From Pantoea endophytica (GTDB lineage Bacteria; Pseudomonadota; Gammaproteobacteria; Enterobacterales; Enterobacteriaceae): a stretch of DNA of 64,000 nucleotides. The notes under the pieces are model-generated. The model made no database searches. It saw only the letters and a list, made by a program, of their open reading frames with translations, and was not told the origin of the DNA. The stretch lies in the NCBI RefSeq assembly GCF_002858935.1, contig NZ_PJRT01000005.1, forward strand, positions 62,001 through 126,000. Direction: 5' to 3'. The translations under genes were made by a program, and so were the position numbers. This document shows positions 9,795 to 17,647 of this stretch, piece after piece. Each line of letters starts with the position of its first letter. Positions within the stretch are counted from its first letter, which is position 1.

Positions 9795-10721
9795 ATGCAA
9801 AATCGGCATCACTTAGAGTTAACATGGCTTGAGGACTGCGTTGCGCTGGCGCAGTCACTTAATTTTTCACGTGCAGCAGCTTCACGATATGTGACACAGC
9901 CTGCATTCAGCCGGAGGATTGTTTCCCTTGAGGAGTGGCTGGGAACGCCATTGTTCGAAAGAAACCGACGTGGCGTCAGTCTGACGCGGGCGGGGGAAAT
10001 TTTCGTTACGCAAATACCTGATCTCATTCGTGCGCTTTACACCCTGAGAAGTGAAGCTATCGAGGCAGCAGGAGAAACCCGGCCTGACGTTATTTTTTCG
10101 GCAACGCACTCCCTTTCATTTTCTTTTTTTCCTGCACTGATGCGTAACAACGAGAAAATTGCACGTTTCGGCTCATTCCGCCTGCTGTCTGACACGCTAA
10201 GCGCATGTGAACGGATGATTGAAAAAGGTGATGCCCAGTTTCTTCTCTGCTATTACCACCCTCACATGCACATTAACTTGGACCAGTCCAAATACCTCAG
10301 CGTCCGACTTGGGCAGGAAACATTACTGCCTTACTCACGTTGTGATACTGCAACCCGTGAGCCTATCTGGCAGGCAACAGGAGGGCGGAAATTTCCGTTT
10401 CTTTCGTTTTCTGCTGAGTCCGGACTTGGCCGGATCCTATCAAATACGTCACAGGTCAACCGTGCCAGGCGAGGTATGGATATAGCCTTCACCGCCGATC
10501 TTGCTGCAACGCTTCTGGCTATGGTCAGGGCGGGTGACGGCATCGCATGGCTACCGGAAACGCTGGCTGCACCGGATGTTGATGCTGGCGAGATTGCCGT
10601 TGCTGCGGGTAAAGACAGCGGCCTCTGGGTGCCCATTGATATCCGGCTTTTCCGCCCTGCGGCAAGAATGTCTCGTGCAGTTGAAGAGCTGTGGGAAATT
10701 TTCGTAGACGGTCAGATTTAG
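9795..10721 (+). CDS. LysR-family regulator of the tartrate-type operon
   Basis: LysR regulator with the N-terminal helix-turn-helix in LTWLEDCVALAQSLNFSRAA and VTQPAFSRRIVSLEEWLG, followed by an effector-binding domain. An in-frame ATG at 9774 would add seven residues. The ATG at 9795 is preceded by AGAGG and gives 308 aa. It is divergent from the dehydratase gene with two LysR-type dyads in between, so local control of that operon is likely. A dicarboxylate inducer is inferred. Confidence 0.82.
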   Translation: MQNRHHLELTWLEDCVALAQSLNFSRAAASRYVTQPAFSRRIVSLEEWLGTPLFERNRRGVSLTRAGEIFVTQIPDLIRALYTLRSEAIEAAGETRPDVIFSATHSLSFSFFPALMRNNEKIARFGSFRLLSDTLSACERMIEKGDAQFLLCYYHPHMHINLDQSKYLSVRLGQETLLPYSRCDTATREPIWQATGGRKFPFLSFSAESGLGRILSNTSQVNRARRGMDIAFTADLAATLLAMVRAGDGIAWLPETLAAPDVDAGEIAVAAGKDSGLWVPIDIRLFRPAARMSRAVEELWEIFVDGQI

Positions 10722-10789
10722 TCGGGGAAAAGGCGGCTCACAACACTAAGTGCGATACGAATAAATTTTTTCCGGCTTTGACTTCTTAA

Positions 10790-10857
10790 ATGTCCGTTAT
10801 TCGCTCATAGCGGACCTTGCATCCAAGTCAGTCCGCTTTGTGCCAAAAGCAGACGTT
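10790..10857. repeat. Dispersed GTCCGCTT repeat, copy 3
   Basis: The fullest copy. It has the left hairpin module TGTCCGTTATTCGCTCATAG followed by CGGACCTTGC, a short spacer, and the right module GTCCGCTTTGTGCCAAAAGC ending AGACGTT. Each module is an imperfect inverted repeat and the two outer ends are also partly complementary. Confidence 0.8.
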
Positions 10858-10883
10858 GAAGAATTGATTTAGGGCGAAGGCGG

Positions 10884-10911
10884 GCCCTAAATATATTAGG
10901 GCTTTCATTTT
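10884..10911 (+). terminator. Probable terminator after the LysR gene
   Basis: The stem GCCCTAA (10884-10890) pairs with TTAGGGC (10896-10902), loop ATATA, and is followed by TTTCATTTT. It lies 160 bp after the LysR stop. Confidence 0.55.
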
Positions 10912-11064
10912 AAGCTCTGGCTCTATGGATAGGTGGGTAAACCGCAATTTCAGCAAAATTGCAGTGGCTTTTTTTCTCTGAAGACAAGAGCAATAGATAT
11001 TCACAACGTCGGCATCTGATTTTGTTCTGCACTGCTTAAAATAGAGCTTAACAGTACCGGAGTG

Positions 11065-12000
11065 CTACATGCCGTGCTGTTTTGCCAGCCATTGACTGGC
11101 CGTTGTAGTTGAAATTCTCTGACGGTGATTGTAAGTATTGCGCTTACTCCAGGCTACGCCGTCTGGCCGTGCGAAAGCAATTCGGTAATTTGCACCAATA
11201 TCTTGCGGATTGTGCTGCGCATCACCCTGAAGCTGTTGCCTGTCCAGTAATTTTCTGTTTAATTTGATGCCCCAGTAAGCACTCATTAAATCCGCAAGCT
11301 CGCTGTAAGTCAGCGTATCACCTGCAATATAGACAATCTCGTTTTTGAAAGTGGGCTGATGGAAGAAAATGTCCGCAGTCAGCTTGCCAATGTCTTCTGG
11401 TGTGGTTAGCGTTACCGCGTGCTTCCAGTCTCCTAGAGCACAGACGGTTTTACTTTGCGCGTCAATCACACCAAAACCGGGCTCAAACAAATAGCTGGTA
11501 AAAATGCCTGTGGATACGATGACCCACGATGTTGCGTTTTGCTGGCGTAAAAGGTGGCGAACTTCGAGCTGTTCATCCCAAACTTGTTGACCGCTGCCTT
11601 TACCCACTACGTCATAATCAACGCCAAATTGCCATGGGAAGTAGCGGGCTACAGCCGCTTTGAATACCGCCTGCGTAATTTTTATCTGTGTTCCTGGCCC
11701 GCCGACAAAACCACTGCAGTTGATGACGGCGTCGAAAGCAGCAAATAGTTCACTCAGTTCATCAATACTGTTTTCCTGCAGATCGCCCTCTACTACAGCG
11801 ATTCCAAGTTTCGTCAGTTCATCCAGCCGTGCCTTGCGCGAGCCAGAAATGGCATAAGCGGCTTCGCTTCTGAGTAACACGCTAATTTTTACATCGGTAT
11901 GTTCCTGCACTTTATTGCTCATCGCTCTCAATACCTGAATACCAAGCTCGCCTGCACCGAGTACTAAAACAGTATCTTTAGGTTTCTTTTCAGTATTCAT
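11065..12000 (-). CDS. NmrA/isoflavone-reductase-like NAD(P)-binding protein
   Basis: A 311-aa atypical short-chain dehydrogenase of the NmrA/isoflavone reductase group. An N-terminal Rossmann motif (VLVLGAGELGIQVLRAM, residues 11-27) and a middle segment FPWQFGVDYDVVGKG are visible. The open frame runs upstream to 12147, but the start at 12000 has AGGAAG at good spacing and removes an extension that would overlap the divergent HxlR gene. A redox-type or sugar-nucleotide-type oxidoreductase next to an HxlR regulator recalls the E. coli qorB (ytfG)/ytfH pair, suggesting a quinone or stress role. Substrate unknown. Confidence 0.7.
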   Translation of the reverse strand: MNTEKKPKDTVLVLGAGELGIQVLRAMSNKVQEHTDVKISVLLRSEAAYAISGSRKARLDELTKLGIAVVEGDLQENSIDELSELFAAFDAVINCSGFVGGPGTQIKITQAVFKAAVARYFPWQFGVDYDVVGKGSGQQVWDEQLEVRHLLRQQNATSWVIVSTGIFTSYLFEPGFGVIDAQSKTVCALGDWKHAVTLTTPEDIGKLTADIFFHQPTFKNEIVYIAGDTLTYSELADLMSAYWGIKLNRKLLDRQQLQGDAQHNPQDIGANYRIAFARPDGVAWSKRNTYNHRQRISTTTASQWLAKQHGM

Positions 12001-12085
12001 TGTTGCTTCCTGTTGTATTAAAACGTCATCCTGACAGCTGACATGACCTGGTTCAATTAGGCACACGCATGATACCGGAGGTGAT

Positions 12086-12487
12086 ATGGAGTCTGAGCGG
12101 GAAGCACTGTTGCAATTTTCCAGGGAATTTTGTGAGGAATTAAGCAACGATGATGAGGGCCTAAAACGTGAGATCCTGGCTCATGCAGGTAATCGCTGGT
12201 CGCTAGGCGTGCTGCATATTCTTGGTACTAACGGACCTCTTCGTTACGGAGAGTTACGCCGCTACCTTACGAGTGTCACTCAAAGAATGCTGACGCGAAC
12301 ACTGCGACATCTGGAGCGGGACGGGCTTATATCTCGCTATGATTATGAGGAAAAGTTGCCCCGGGTGGTTTATGCAATTACAGATATGGGAAAAGAAATG
12401 CTTCTGCGGATGCTACCTTTATGGTCTTGGATTATTACATCCGCAAGCTATTTCCGGGAAACAAGAGCACAGTATGACGATGATTGA
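12086..12487 (+). CDS. HxlR-family winged-helix regulator
   Basis: This 133-aa protein has the HxlR core: WSLGVLHILGTNGPLRYGEL, then SVTQRMLTRTLRHLERDGLI and the wing YDYEEKLPRVVYAITDMG. GGAGGTG precedes the ATG. It is divergent from the NmrA-like gene with an 85-bp gap, so it probably controls that gene. Several HxlR proteins sense electrophiles through an N-terminal cysteine; here a single Cys lies near residue 17 (EFCEEL), ahead of the DNA-binding core, so such sensing is possible but unproven. Confidence 0.85.
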   Translation: MESEREALLQFSREFCEELSNDDEGLKREILAHAGNRWSLGVLHILGTNGPLRYGELRRYLTSVTQRMLTRTLRHLERDGLISRYDYEEKLPRVVYAITDMGKEMLLRMLPLWSWIITSASYFRETRAQYDDD

Positions 12488-12595
12488 ATCTTTTGGTGAC
12501 AACATGGCAAAAAGAGACTTGAGGAATTTTTGCATGTTAAAACTCTCTTCAAGAAAGCTGCAACGTGATATTGCAGCCTACATTGAGAGCCGATA

Positions 12596-12664
12596 GGTCT
12601 GCTTCTCGCTCATAGTAGACCTTGCCACGCGAGCATGTCCGCTTTGTGCCAGAAGCGGGCATCG
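12596..12664. repeat. Dispersed GTCCGCTT repeat, copy 4
   Basis: The left module (TCTGCTTCTCGCTCATAG, then TAGACCTTGCC) and right module (ATGTCCGCTTTGTGCCAGAA then GCGGGCAT) have the same order as in copy 3. It lies between the HxlR gene and the GNAT gene. Confidence 0.8.
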
Positions 12665-12681
12665 ATTAAAATTGCTGTGAA

Positions 12682-13122
12682 TTAAACGCCACGAGATTTC
12701 TCTAATTTGATGTCAGTGCCATTGAGATCTGTTTCATTACCCCAACCGAGCTGCATATAAAATTTCGCCGCTCGACTATTTTTATCGGTTTCCAACCAGG
12801 CAATCTCATGATGTTGGAATAACTCCTGCTCAGCTAGCCTAACAAGCCTGCGACCTATTCCTTTGCCTTCATATTCAGGCAGAACAAAGGCTGCAAATAG
12901 ACAGCCTTCATCCGGCAAAATCATGGAGAAGCCAATAATTTTGTTATTTTCAGTCGCAACCCATGCGCAAAGACTTTTTTCAATCATATCGCCTACGACG
13001 CCTTCGGTAATACCCATCTGCCGCATCTCTTCACGACTCAGGTGATTCTCCATTACCGATGTTCTGACGTCGAACATACCCTCGATATCAGAGAGTTGAG
13101 CTGTTCTTACGTAGATACTCAT
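12682..13122 (-). CDS. GNAT-family N-acetyltransferase
   Basis: A 146-aa single-domain GNAT. It shows the N-terminal RTAQLSDIEGMFDVRTSV, strands 4-5 with FAAFVLPEYEGKGIGRRLV (acetyl-CoA pyrophosphate loop EGKGIG, about residues 85-92), and the C-terminal LETDKNSRAAKFYMQLGW. The substrate cannot be read from the sequence. It is a single gene flanked by repeat copies on both sides, as expected for a mobile accessory gene. Confidence 0.85.
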   Translation of the reverse strand: MSIYVRTAQLSDIEGMFDVRTSVMENHLSREEMRQMGITEGVVGDMIEKSLCAWVATENNKIIGFSMILPDEGCLFAAFVLPEYEGKGIGRRLVRLAEQELFQHHEIAWLETDKNSRAAKFYMQLGWGNETDLNGTDIKLEKSRGV

Positions 13123-13206
13123 TAGTCTAACTCCATGTATGACAAAATAATTTTCATAATAATGTCAAAATAAAATCAACGGAATATAAAGTTTAAGGTA
13201 GCTAAT

Positions 13207-13240
13207 TATGTCCGCTGTTCGCTCATAGCGGATTTCCCGA
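13207..13240. repeat. Dispersed GTCCGCTT repeat, partial copy 5
   Basis: Only the left module (ATGTCCGCTGTTCGCTCATA followed by GCGGATTTCC) is present. The right module is missing and different sequence follows. Confidence 0.6.
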
Positions 13241-13369
13241 GGTTGCAGCGACCTATGCGCAGCCGATACTTTGTCTAACTGCATGCGGATGAAGGGATTA
13301 CCGTGGTGGTGCACAGTTAAATTTTCTTTCCGTGACGACTGTTCCTCAACCTCGCCTTTTGCTAGCCTA

Positions 13370-13394
13370 TGCGGCTGGACTGCTTCCAGCCGCA
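13370..13394 (+). promoter_or_regulatory. Leader hairpin before the 218-aa gene
   Basis: A perfect 9-bp stem with a 7-base loop ends 26 bp before the ATG at 13421. AAGGAG follows it at the ribosome-site position. It may be a 5'-leader control structure; no U-run follows, so it is not a plain terminator. Confidence 0.4.
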
Positions 13395-13420
13395 TTAGCG
13401 TTACCGGTTAAGGAGTTTCC

Positions 13421-14077
13421 ATGTCGCCTTTCAACAAACACCGCCCCTTCATTTCCCTTTCTCGTCGTCAGCGTCGTAAAAAAGTCATCGAGCTTAAAAA
13501 CCGTATCTATCGTGAACGTCAGCGTTGTGGCGGGTTGTTCTATGATGATTGCGATATTCAATACTACAAAGATAACCCTGACCATACTTGGGCATGGAGT
13601 GATATCTATTTTGTCGGCCGCGATCCCGCCGATCTCTGGAACGCTGAAATCATTACAGCTAAGTTGGCATTTCAAGATGCGGTACATGATCGCGCATTCA
13701 ATGAAACCTGGGCGATGCTCAGTCAGCAGGAACAAGAAGAAGAGGCGCGATATGAAACAACTCCCAATGTGAATAGCAAAGGCAAAATCGTTAGCCGTAC
13801 CTTTCTACACCGAGAAAAACAGGCTTATGCGATTTTTGGTGGGCTGACATTTTGGCAGTTTGTTGAGAAGCGTGAGCAGGAAATAGGACAAGATGAACAG
13901 CAGGATGTATGTTGTAGTTATCAATTTCTGCCGGGGTTCGCTTATGGGCATGGGCTACGGATGGTTGTTGATGCTGAGGCGCTTAGTGTGCCAGTTATTG
14001 AGGCTTCGATTGGAGATTTTTTGAAAAGAGTGAGTGATGTGCCTAGGGGACAGCGATTTATAAGTGGGAGGATTTAA
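13421..14077 (+). CDS. Hypothetical protein, 218 aa, basic N terminus
   Basis: Not recognised. An optimal AAGGAG ribosome site six bases before the ATG supports real translation. The N-terminal 40 residues are very basic (LSRRQRRKKVIELKNRIYRE), which suggests nucleic-acid or membrane binding. The middle is rich in Trp, Asp and Tyr (PDHTWAWSDIYFVGRDPADL), with a Gln/Glu-rich stretch near residue 105 and a Cys pair (DVCCSYQF). No signal peptide or membrane helix is visible. Neighbours are repeats, a GNAT gene and a small peptide gene, so the setting is accessory. Similar orphan proteins occur on plasmids, but no function is proposed. Confidence 0.7.
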   Translation: MSPFNKHRPFISLSRRQRRKKVIELKNRIYRERQRCGGLFYDDCDIQYYKDNPDHTWAWSDIYFVGRDPADLWNAEIITAKLAFQDAVHDRAFNETWAMLSQQEQEEEARYETTPNVNSKGKIVSRTFLHREKQAYAIFGGLTFWQFVEKREQEIGQDEQQDVCCSYQFLPGFAYGHGLRMVVDAEALSVPVIEASIGDFLKRVSDVPRGQRFISGRI

Positions 14078-14139
14078 GATGCGAGTGTCCATTAATTAGG
14101 GAATAGGAGGGAGTTAACCTTTATCACCCTCCCATATTA

Positions 14140-14268
14140 TTATTTCCCAGTGGATTTACTAGGTTTTAATCCTGGAGTATTTCCGGGAGTATCTTTGTTG
14201 TCACGCCGACGCTGATCAGGCTTTCCTGTCGATTTAGCTATTGGTTTTGGACCAGGTTTAAGACCCAT
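14140..14268 (-). CDS. Small basic Lys/Pro/Gly-rich protein (42 aa) with internal repeat
   Basis: The minus strand encodes 42 codons from ATG at 14268 to TAA at 14140, with AGAAGGA eight bases before the start. The peptide begins MGLKPGPKPIAKSTGKP and ends GLKPSKSTGK, so its two ends are variations of one GLKP..KSTGK unit flanking a DQRRRDNKDTPGN centre. It is strongly basic and probably unstructured. Function unknown. The ribosome site and the repeat structure favour a real gene. It lies tail-to-tail with the 218-aa gene, 62 bp apart. Confidence 0.6.
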   Translation of the reverse strand: MGLKPGPKPIAKSTGKPDQRRRDNKDTPGNTPGLKPSKSTGK

Positions 14269-14599
14269 GATATTTATCCTTCTAATTTAAGAGGGGCTGC
14301 CCTCCTATTCGGTTTTATGGCATAGCTCAAAAAATAACAAGTGGATTAATACGTCACATGCCAGTTAAATTATTATTTTTGATCAGTGTCATTTTATGGC
14401 ATGTAGCGGGCTTTCGAATGGAGCATTATTCACCATTTGCTATGCGGTTCTAACTAATATTGATGAGCCGGGGTTGTTAAGCTGGTTATCCCTCTTAATG
14501 CTTTCTTCTTACGTGCATCACAATCTCTTTCTGAATTCATATCACGCTGAAACAATAGGATTTATCATTTTCAAACCATAGTTATCAATGAGGCCATCT
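14269..14599. other. Intergenic region before the IclR gene
   Basis: About 330 bp. A 31-codon frame (14358-14453) begins MPVKLLFLISVILWHVAGF and ends SPFAMRF, faintly like the first helix of an EamA/DMT exporter, so it may be a remnant. A 61-codon frame at 14396-14581 has no ribosome site or recognisable motif. No firm gene. Confidence 0.4.
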
Positions 14600-15295
14600 A
14601 TGAATAGCACAGTATACGATGCTTTCCGCTGCCTGAACTTACTTGCGACAGCGACTCGTCCGCATGGAATTCGTGAAATGGGACGGGAGCTTGGACTGGA
14701 TTCAGCTAAGGTTACGCGATTGATACAGACCTTGCTGACATTGGATATGGTACAGCGCGATGCCAACCGCAAATACAGTTTAGGTATCGGTATCCACCGC
14801 TTGTCGGCTCACGCGATTCACAATTCAGCATTTTACAATGCGGTAATGGACTTACTTGAAGAGAGCGGGAATCACGCCATCTCCATCGTGATCGGTGTTC
14901 TAAGTGGAAATAAGGTGGTCTATTTGATTCATACCCGCGGCGGAAAGAGTATTGCGCGTGCCATAGGCAATTATGAGTCCTATCCGGTCCATGATTCGGT
15001 GATCGGCATTAAGCTTCTATCAGCGATGAGCGACGAAGAGATTATCAGCCAGATTGGTATCCACGATTATCAACTGCTGAGAAATGATATTGACGAGTCG
15101 CGTCGGCATCAGGTGTTTGCCAAAAATTTTGGTGCGGGAGATTACCGTCTGGCATGTAATATTCCCGGCATGCAGGCAGCGATCGCACTATCGAATATCA
15201 GCAGTGAAAAAATGGATATTGAGAGCTTACGTTTGTACCTTACGTCGGCAGCGAAGAAAATTAGCGGAGAATCACTGCCGATGCTGCAGCAGTAA
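14600..15295 (+). CDS. IclR-family regulator of the galactonate-type operon
   Basis: A 231-aa IclR regulator. The N-terminal winged helix has GIREMGRELGLDSAKVTRLI and LDMVQRDANRKYSLGIGIHR; an effector domain follows. An in-frame ATG at 14588 is possible, but GAGG lies seven bases before the ATG at 14600. Its 3' end overlaps the convergent dgoA 3' end by 24 bp. The known dgo operon of E. coli uses a GntR-type DgoR, so an IclR regulator here is a different solution. Control of the convergent operon is inferred from proximity. Confidence 0.8.
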   Translation: MNSTVYDAFRCLNLLATATRPHGIREMGRELGLDSAKVTRLIQTLLTLDMVQRDANRKYSLGIGIHRLSAHAIHNSAFYNAVMDLLEESGNHAISIVIGVLSGNKVVYLIHTRGGKSIARAIGNYESYPVHDSVIGIKLLSAMSDEEIISQIGIHDYQLLRNDIDESRRHQVFAKNFGAGDYRLACNIPGMQAAIALSNISSEKMDIESLRLYLTSAAKKISGESLPMLQQ

Positions 15296-15868
15296 CTCGC
15301 AACGAGCAGCTGTCTCAGACACGAGCTGCCCGGTTTTATATAGCGTAGAACCCAGTCCCACACTGTCGTAATAACGCAGGAACTCAGCTGCATTCTCCAC
15401 CCCTACCCCGCCCACGGCTGAAAAGCTTACGGGCTGAGAGAGTGGACCTTTCACCAGTTGAGGGTAATTTTTCGGTAGCGAACAGGCCGGAAAAACTTTC
15501 ATCACATCCACTCCCAGATCGATAGCAGTGAATATTTCACTCGGCGAAAACACCCCCGCGTACACTACAAGTCCATATAGTTTAGCCTGCGCAATCACAG
15601 CCGGGTTTAAATTAGGAGTCAGAATAAAATCCGCAGCGGCTGCAAAACTGCGCTGCACCTGATCTTCTGTGGTGACAGTTCCCACGCCAAGCTGGATATC
15701 ATTCCCAAAGCGATGGCGGACTTGTCGCAGGCTGATTTCCCAGTTAGGTGAATTGGTAGTGATTTCTATACGATGAATGCCCTGCTCAACCAGGCAGGCA
15801 ATATGCGGCACTGCGTCTTCTGGCGTTATCCCGCGGAGGATAGCGATGATTTGCTGATTATCCACCAT
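15272..15868 (-). CDS. dgoA: 2-dehydro-3-deoxy-6-phosphogalactonate aldolase
   Basis: KDPG/KDPGal-aldolase family protein of about 198 aa. It shows IIAILRGITPEDAVPHI at the N terminus, GVGTVTTEDQ, the Schiff-base lysine in DVMKVFPAC, and the phosphate-binding FSAVGGVGVENAAEFL. It cleaves 2-keto-3-deoxy-6-phosphogalactonate to pyruvate and glyceraldehyde 3-phosphate. The start could be ATG 15883 or 15868; the latter has GGGG at nine-base spacing and a better family fit. It overlaps the end of dgoK in either case, so the two are translationally linked. Last gene of the operon. Confidence 0.87.
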   Translation of the reverse strand: MVDNQQIIAILRGITPEDAVPHIACLVEQGIHRIEITTNSPNWEISLRQVRHRFGNDIQLGVGTVTTEDQVQRSFAAAADFILTPNLNPAVIAQAKLYGLVVYAGVFSPSEIFTAIDLGVDVMKVFPACSLPKNYPQLVKGPLSQPVSFSAVGGVGVENAAEFLRYYDSVGLGSTLYKTGQLVSETAARCELLLQHRQ

Positions 15869-16754
15869 AACTAAATACCCCATTTAATCCGGCAATGATT
15901 GCGTCTTCAGCAGCTAAGAGTTCATAACGACGATGCAAAACCTCACATGCCAACTGGTAATGTGGCAAAAGCATTTCACTACCAATAAAGCATACCGTTT
16001 TATTGCCGCCAGGGTGTCCGCATGCAACTTCGTATCCAATGAGCAATCCGGAAAGCCAGGAAGCGGCCTGTTCCTCAGCCAAAGCACCAAGAATATAACG
16101 GCCCCGGCAGCGAAACAGTTCCGTCACCAGTTCAACTTTATCATGCACCACTGATAGCGCGGTTTCGACACCCGCCTGAAAAGCGGCCGGTGAGTGAACT
16201 TGCTCCGGCAACCCTTTACCCACCACGGATTGATTGAGTAACAAATGATAAAGTTCGCCAGTCATCAAGGTCTGCATCTCAGTGACCTGCTGCTGCGAGC
16301 GTTCAACCCACAGCCATTTGCTGTGGGTGCCGACGGCGGCGAATGTGGAGGCATCAGAAAGCGTGAGCGCACCCGCCAGTTGCATCTCTTCACCACGGCA
16401 GATCTCATTCACTCGTTTATCGCAAATACCGGGCCGTATGGTCAGCGGATTTGGCAGGATACCCGGCAGTTCCAGGCCTTTACCCAGTAGTTGCGAAAAA
16501 CTAAGTGGCATATTGAGGTAACCGGCGTCAGCAATACCGATATTGCTGCCAATCATGCCGCAGAGCAGCACGGGTATTTGTTCATCGTAAGCATCCTCTA
16601 GCCGATGCAGCTGCTGCTTTAAAATCTCAGGCAACGCTGAGCGCTGGCACTTGCCGACGCCGCAGCTGTCTTGCACAGATTTAATCACTACGCCATCGCG
16701 CACGCTGAGGGCGCGAAAGTTGCTGGTACCCCAATCCACCGCGATATAGTTCAT
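15858..16754 (-). CDS. dgoK: 2-dehydro-3-deoxygalactonokinase
   Basis: A 298-aa DgoK-family kinase of the actin-like fold. The N terminus has IAVDWGTSNFRALSV, the middle has LLCGMIGSNIG and TFAAVGTHSKWL, and the C-terminal half has GLLIGYEVACG. It phosphorylates 2-keto-3-deoxygalactonate at C6 with ATP and so feeds DgoA. It overlaps the upstream DapA-family gene by 4 bp and the downstream aldolase by about 11 bp, which indicates one operon. Confidence 0.88.
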   Translation of the reverse strand: MNYIAVDWGTSNFRALSVRDGVVIKSVQDSCGVGKCQRSALPEILKQQLHRLEDAYDEQIPVLLCGMIGSNIGIADAGYLNMPLSFSQLLGKGLELPGILPNPLTIRPGICDKRVNEICRGEEMQLAGALTLSDASTFAAVGTHSKWLWVERSQQQVTEMQTLMTGELYHLLLNQSVVGKGLPEQVHSPAAFQAGVETALSVVHDKVELVTELFRCRGRYILGALAEEQAASWLSGLLIGYEVACGHPGGNKTVCFIGSEMLLPHYQLACEVLHRRYELLAAEDAIIAGLNGVFSYGG

Positions 16755-17647
16755 GGACGTCCTCCTAACACGGCGAGAGGCAGGAAATCCGTGATCTCTT
16801 TCAATTCCCGACGCGTGGCGTCATCCAGACTTTTCGCCGGCTCACGTACATAATCGCTGGCAAAAATCCCTGCCTGATGCAGCACTGTTTTATGTATGGC
16901 TACCCCGATCCCCGGTTGCACTCCATAGCGCAGGAAAGGTAGATAGCGATAAAACAGCGCTTGCGCTTCCTGACGATCTTGCTGCCATGCCGCCAGGATG
17001 GCATTAATCACGTCCGGGAATTCGCAAGCAGGCATGGTGCCCGTTACACCACGGCATAACTCCTCAAAGAGGAAACCTGCGTTCAAGCCGCCAAACAGGC
17101 CTACGCTATCTCCAAGCGCCTGTTTTAACGCAGTGATTTTCAACGTCGTCGGCGGTTGTTCCACTTTGATATACCTGATGGCGGGAAAGTCCTGACACAA
17201 ACGCACCAGCGTCGAAACGGGAATGTTAACGCCCGTCATCAGAGGTGCGTCCTGGATCATGATATCGATTTCGCAGGCCTGACATATGTCTCGCCAGAAG
17301 TGATAGATCTCCTCCGGACCGGGCTTAACCACCGAAGGCGGATTGACCATCGCCACCTGAGCTCCCCAGCGATGCACCCGGTTGATCTCTTCAATGGCAA
17401 CAGCGGATGAAGCACCGCCAGCAGCAGCCACCAGCGGTAAATCCCCCATCAGCCTTTTGACGCAAAAGAACAGGATCTGCTTTTCATCCTGCGTTAAGGC
17501 GTAGCCTTCGGAAGCATTGCCAAACAATGCAAGACCATCAATGCCTTGTTGCAGCAGAAATTTCACCAGACGTTCAATGGATGCCAAATCCAGCTGGCCC
17601 TGCTCATCAAATGCCGTGGCGAGAATGGGTATGTTACCTTTTAACAT
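16751..17647 (-). CDS. DapA/NanA-family lyase or dehydratase (sugar-acid context)
   Basis: A 298-aa class I aldolase-superfamily protein of dihydrodipicolinate-synthase type. It has an ALFGNASEGYAL segment (the GTTGE-like oxo-acid loop, modified), the Schiff-base lysine in IRYIKVEQPP, and IMIQDAPLMTG where most members have YNxPxRTG, so the usual catalytic Tyr appears to be Gln. It could be an aldolase or dehydratase acting on a 2-keto-3-deoxy sugar acid. Its operon already has a KDPGal aldolase, so it is probably for a second substrate or epimer. Overlaps with both neighbours (4 and 7 bp) place it inside the operon. Confidence 0.75.
   Translation of the reverse strand: MLKGNIPILATAFDEQGQLDLASIERLVKFLLQQGIDGLALFGNASEGYALTQDEKQILFFCVKRLMGDLPLVAAAGGASSAVAIEEINRVHRWGAQVAMVNPPSVVKPGPEEIYHFWRDICQACEIDIMIQDAPLMTGVNIPVSTLVRLCQDFPAIRYIKVEQPPTTLKITALKQALGDSVGLFGGLNAGFLFEELCRGVTGTMPACEFPDVINAILAAWQQDRQEAQALFYRYLPFLRYGVQPGIGVAIHKTVLHQAGIFASDYVREPAKSLDDATRRELKEITDFLPLAVLGGRP

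Larger units (their letters stand above)
10722..11064. other. Intergenic region with repeat and terminator
   Basis: It contains one complete copy of the GTCCGCTT repeat (10790-10857) and a terminator hairpin (10884-10911). A second hairpin (GCAATTT at 10944-10950 with AAATTGC at 10956-10962) is followed by a T-run at 10969-10975. No gene is seen. Confidence 0.55.
13123..13420. other. Intergenic region upstream of the 218-aa gene
   Basis: About 300 bp with one partial repeat copy and a strong hairpin close to the next gene (TGCGGCTGG at 13370-13378 pairing with CCAGCCGCA at 13386-13394). Nothing else was recognised. Confidence 0.5.

Noticed and set aside
14358..14453. 31-codon frame resembling the first helix of an EamA exporter
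   Set aside because: Resemblance is faint and limited to one hydrophobic segment; kept only as a remark on the intergenic region.
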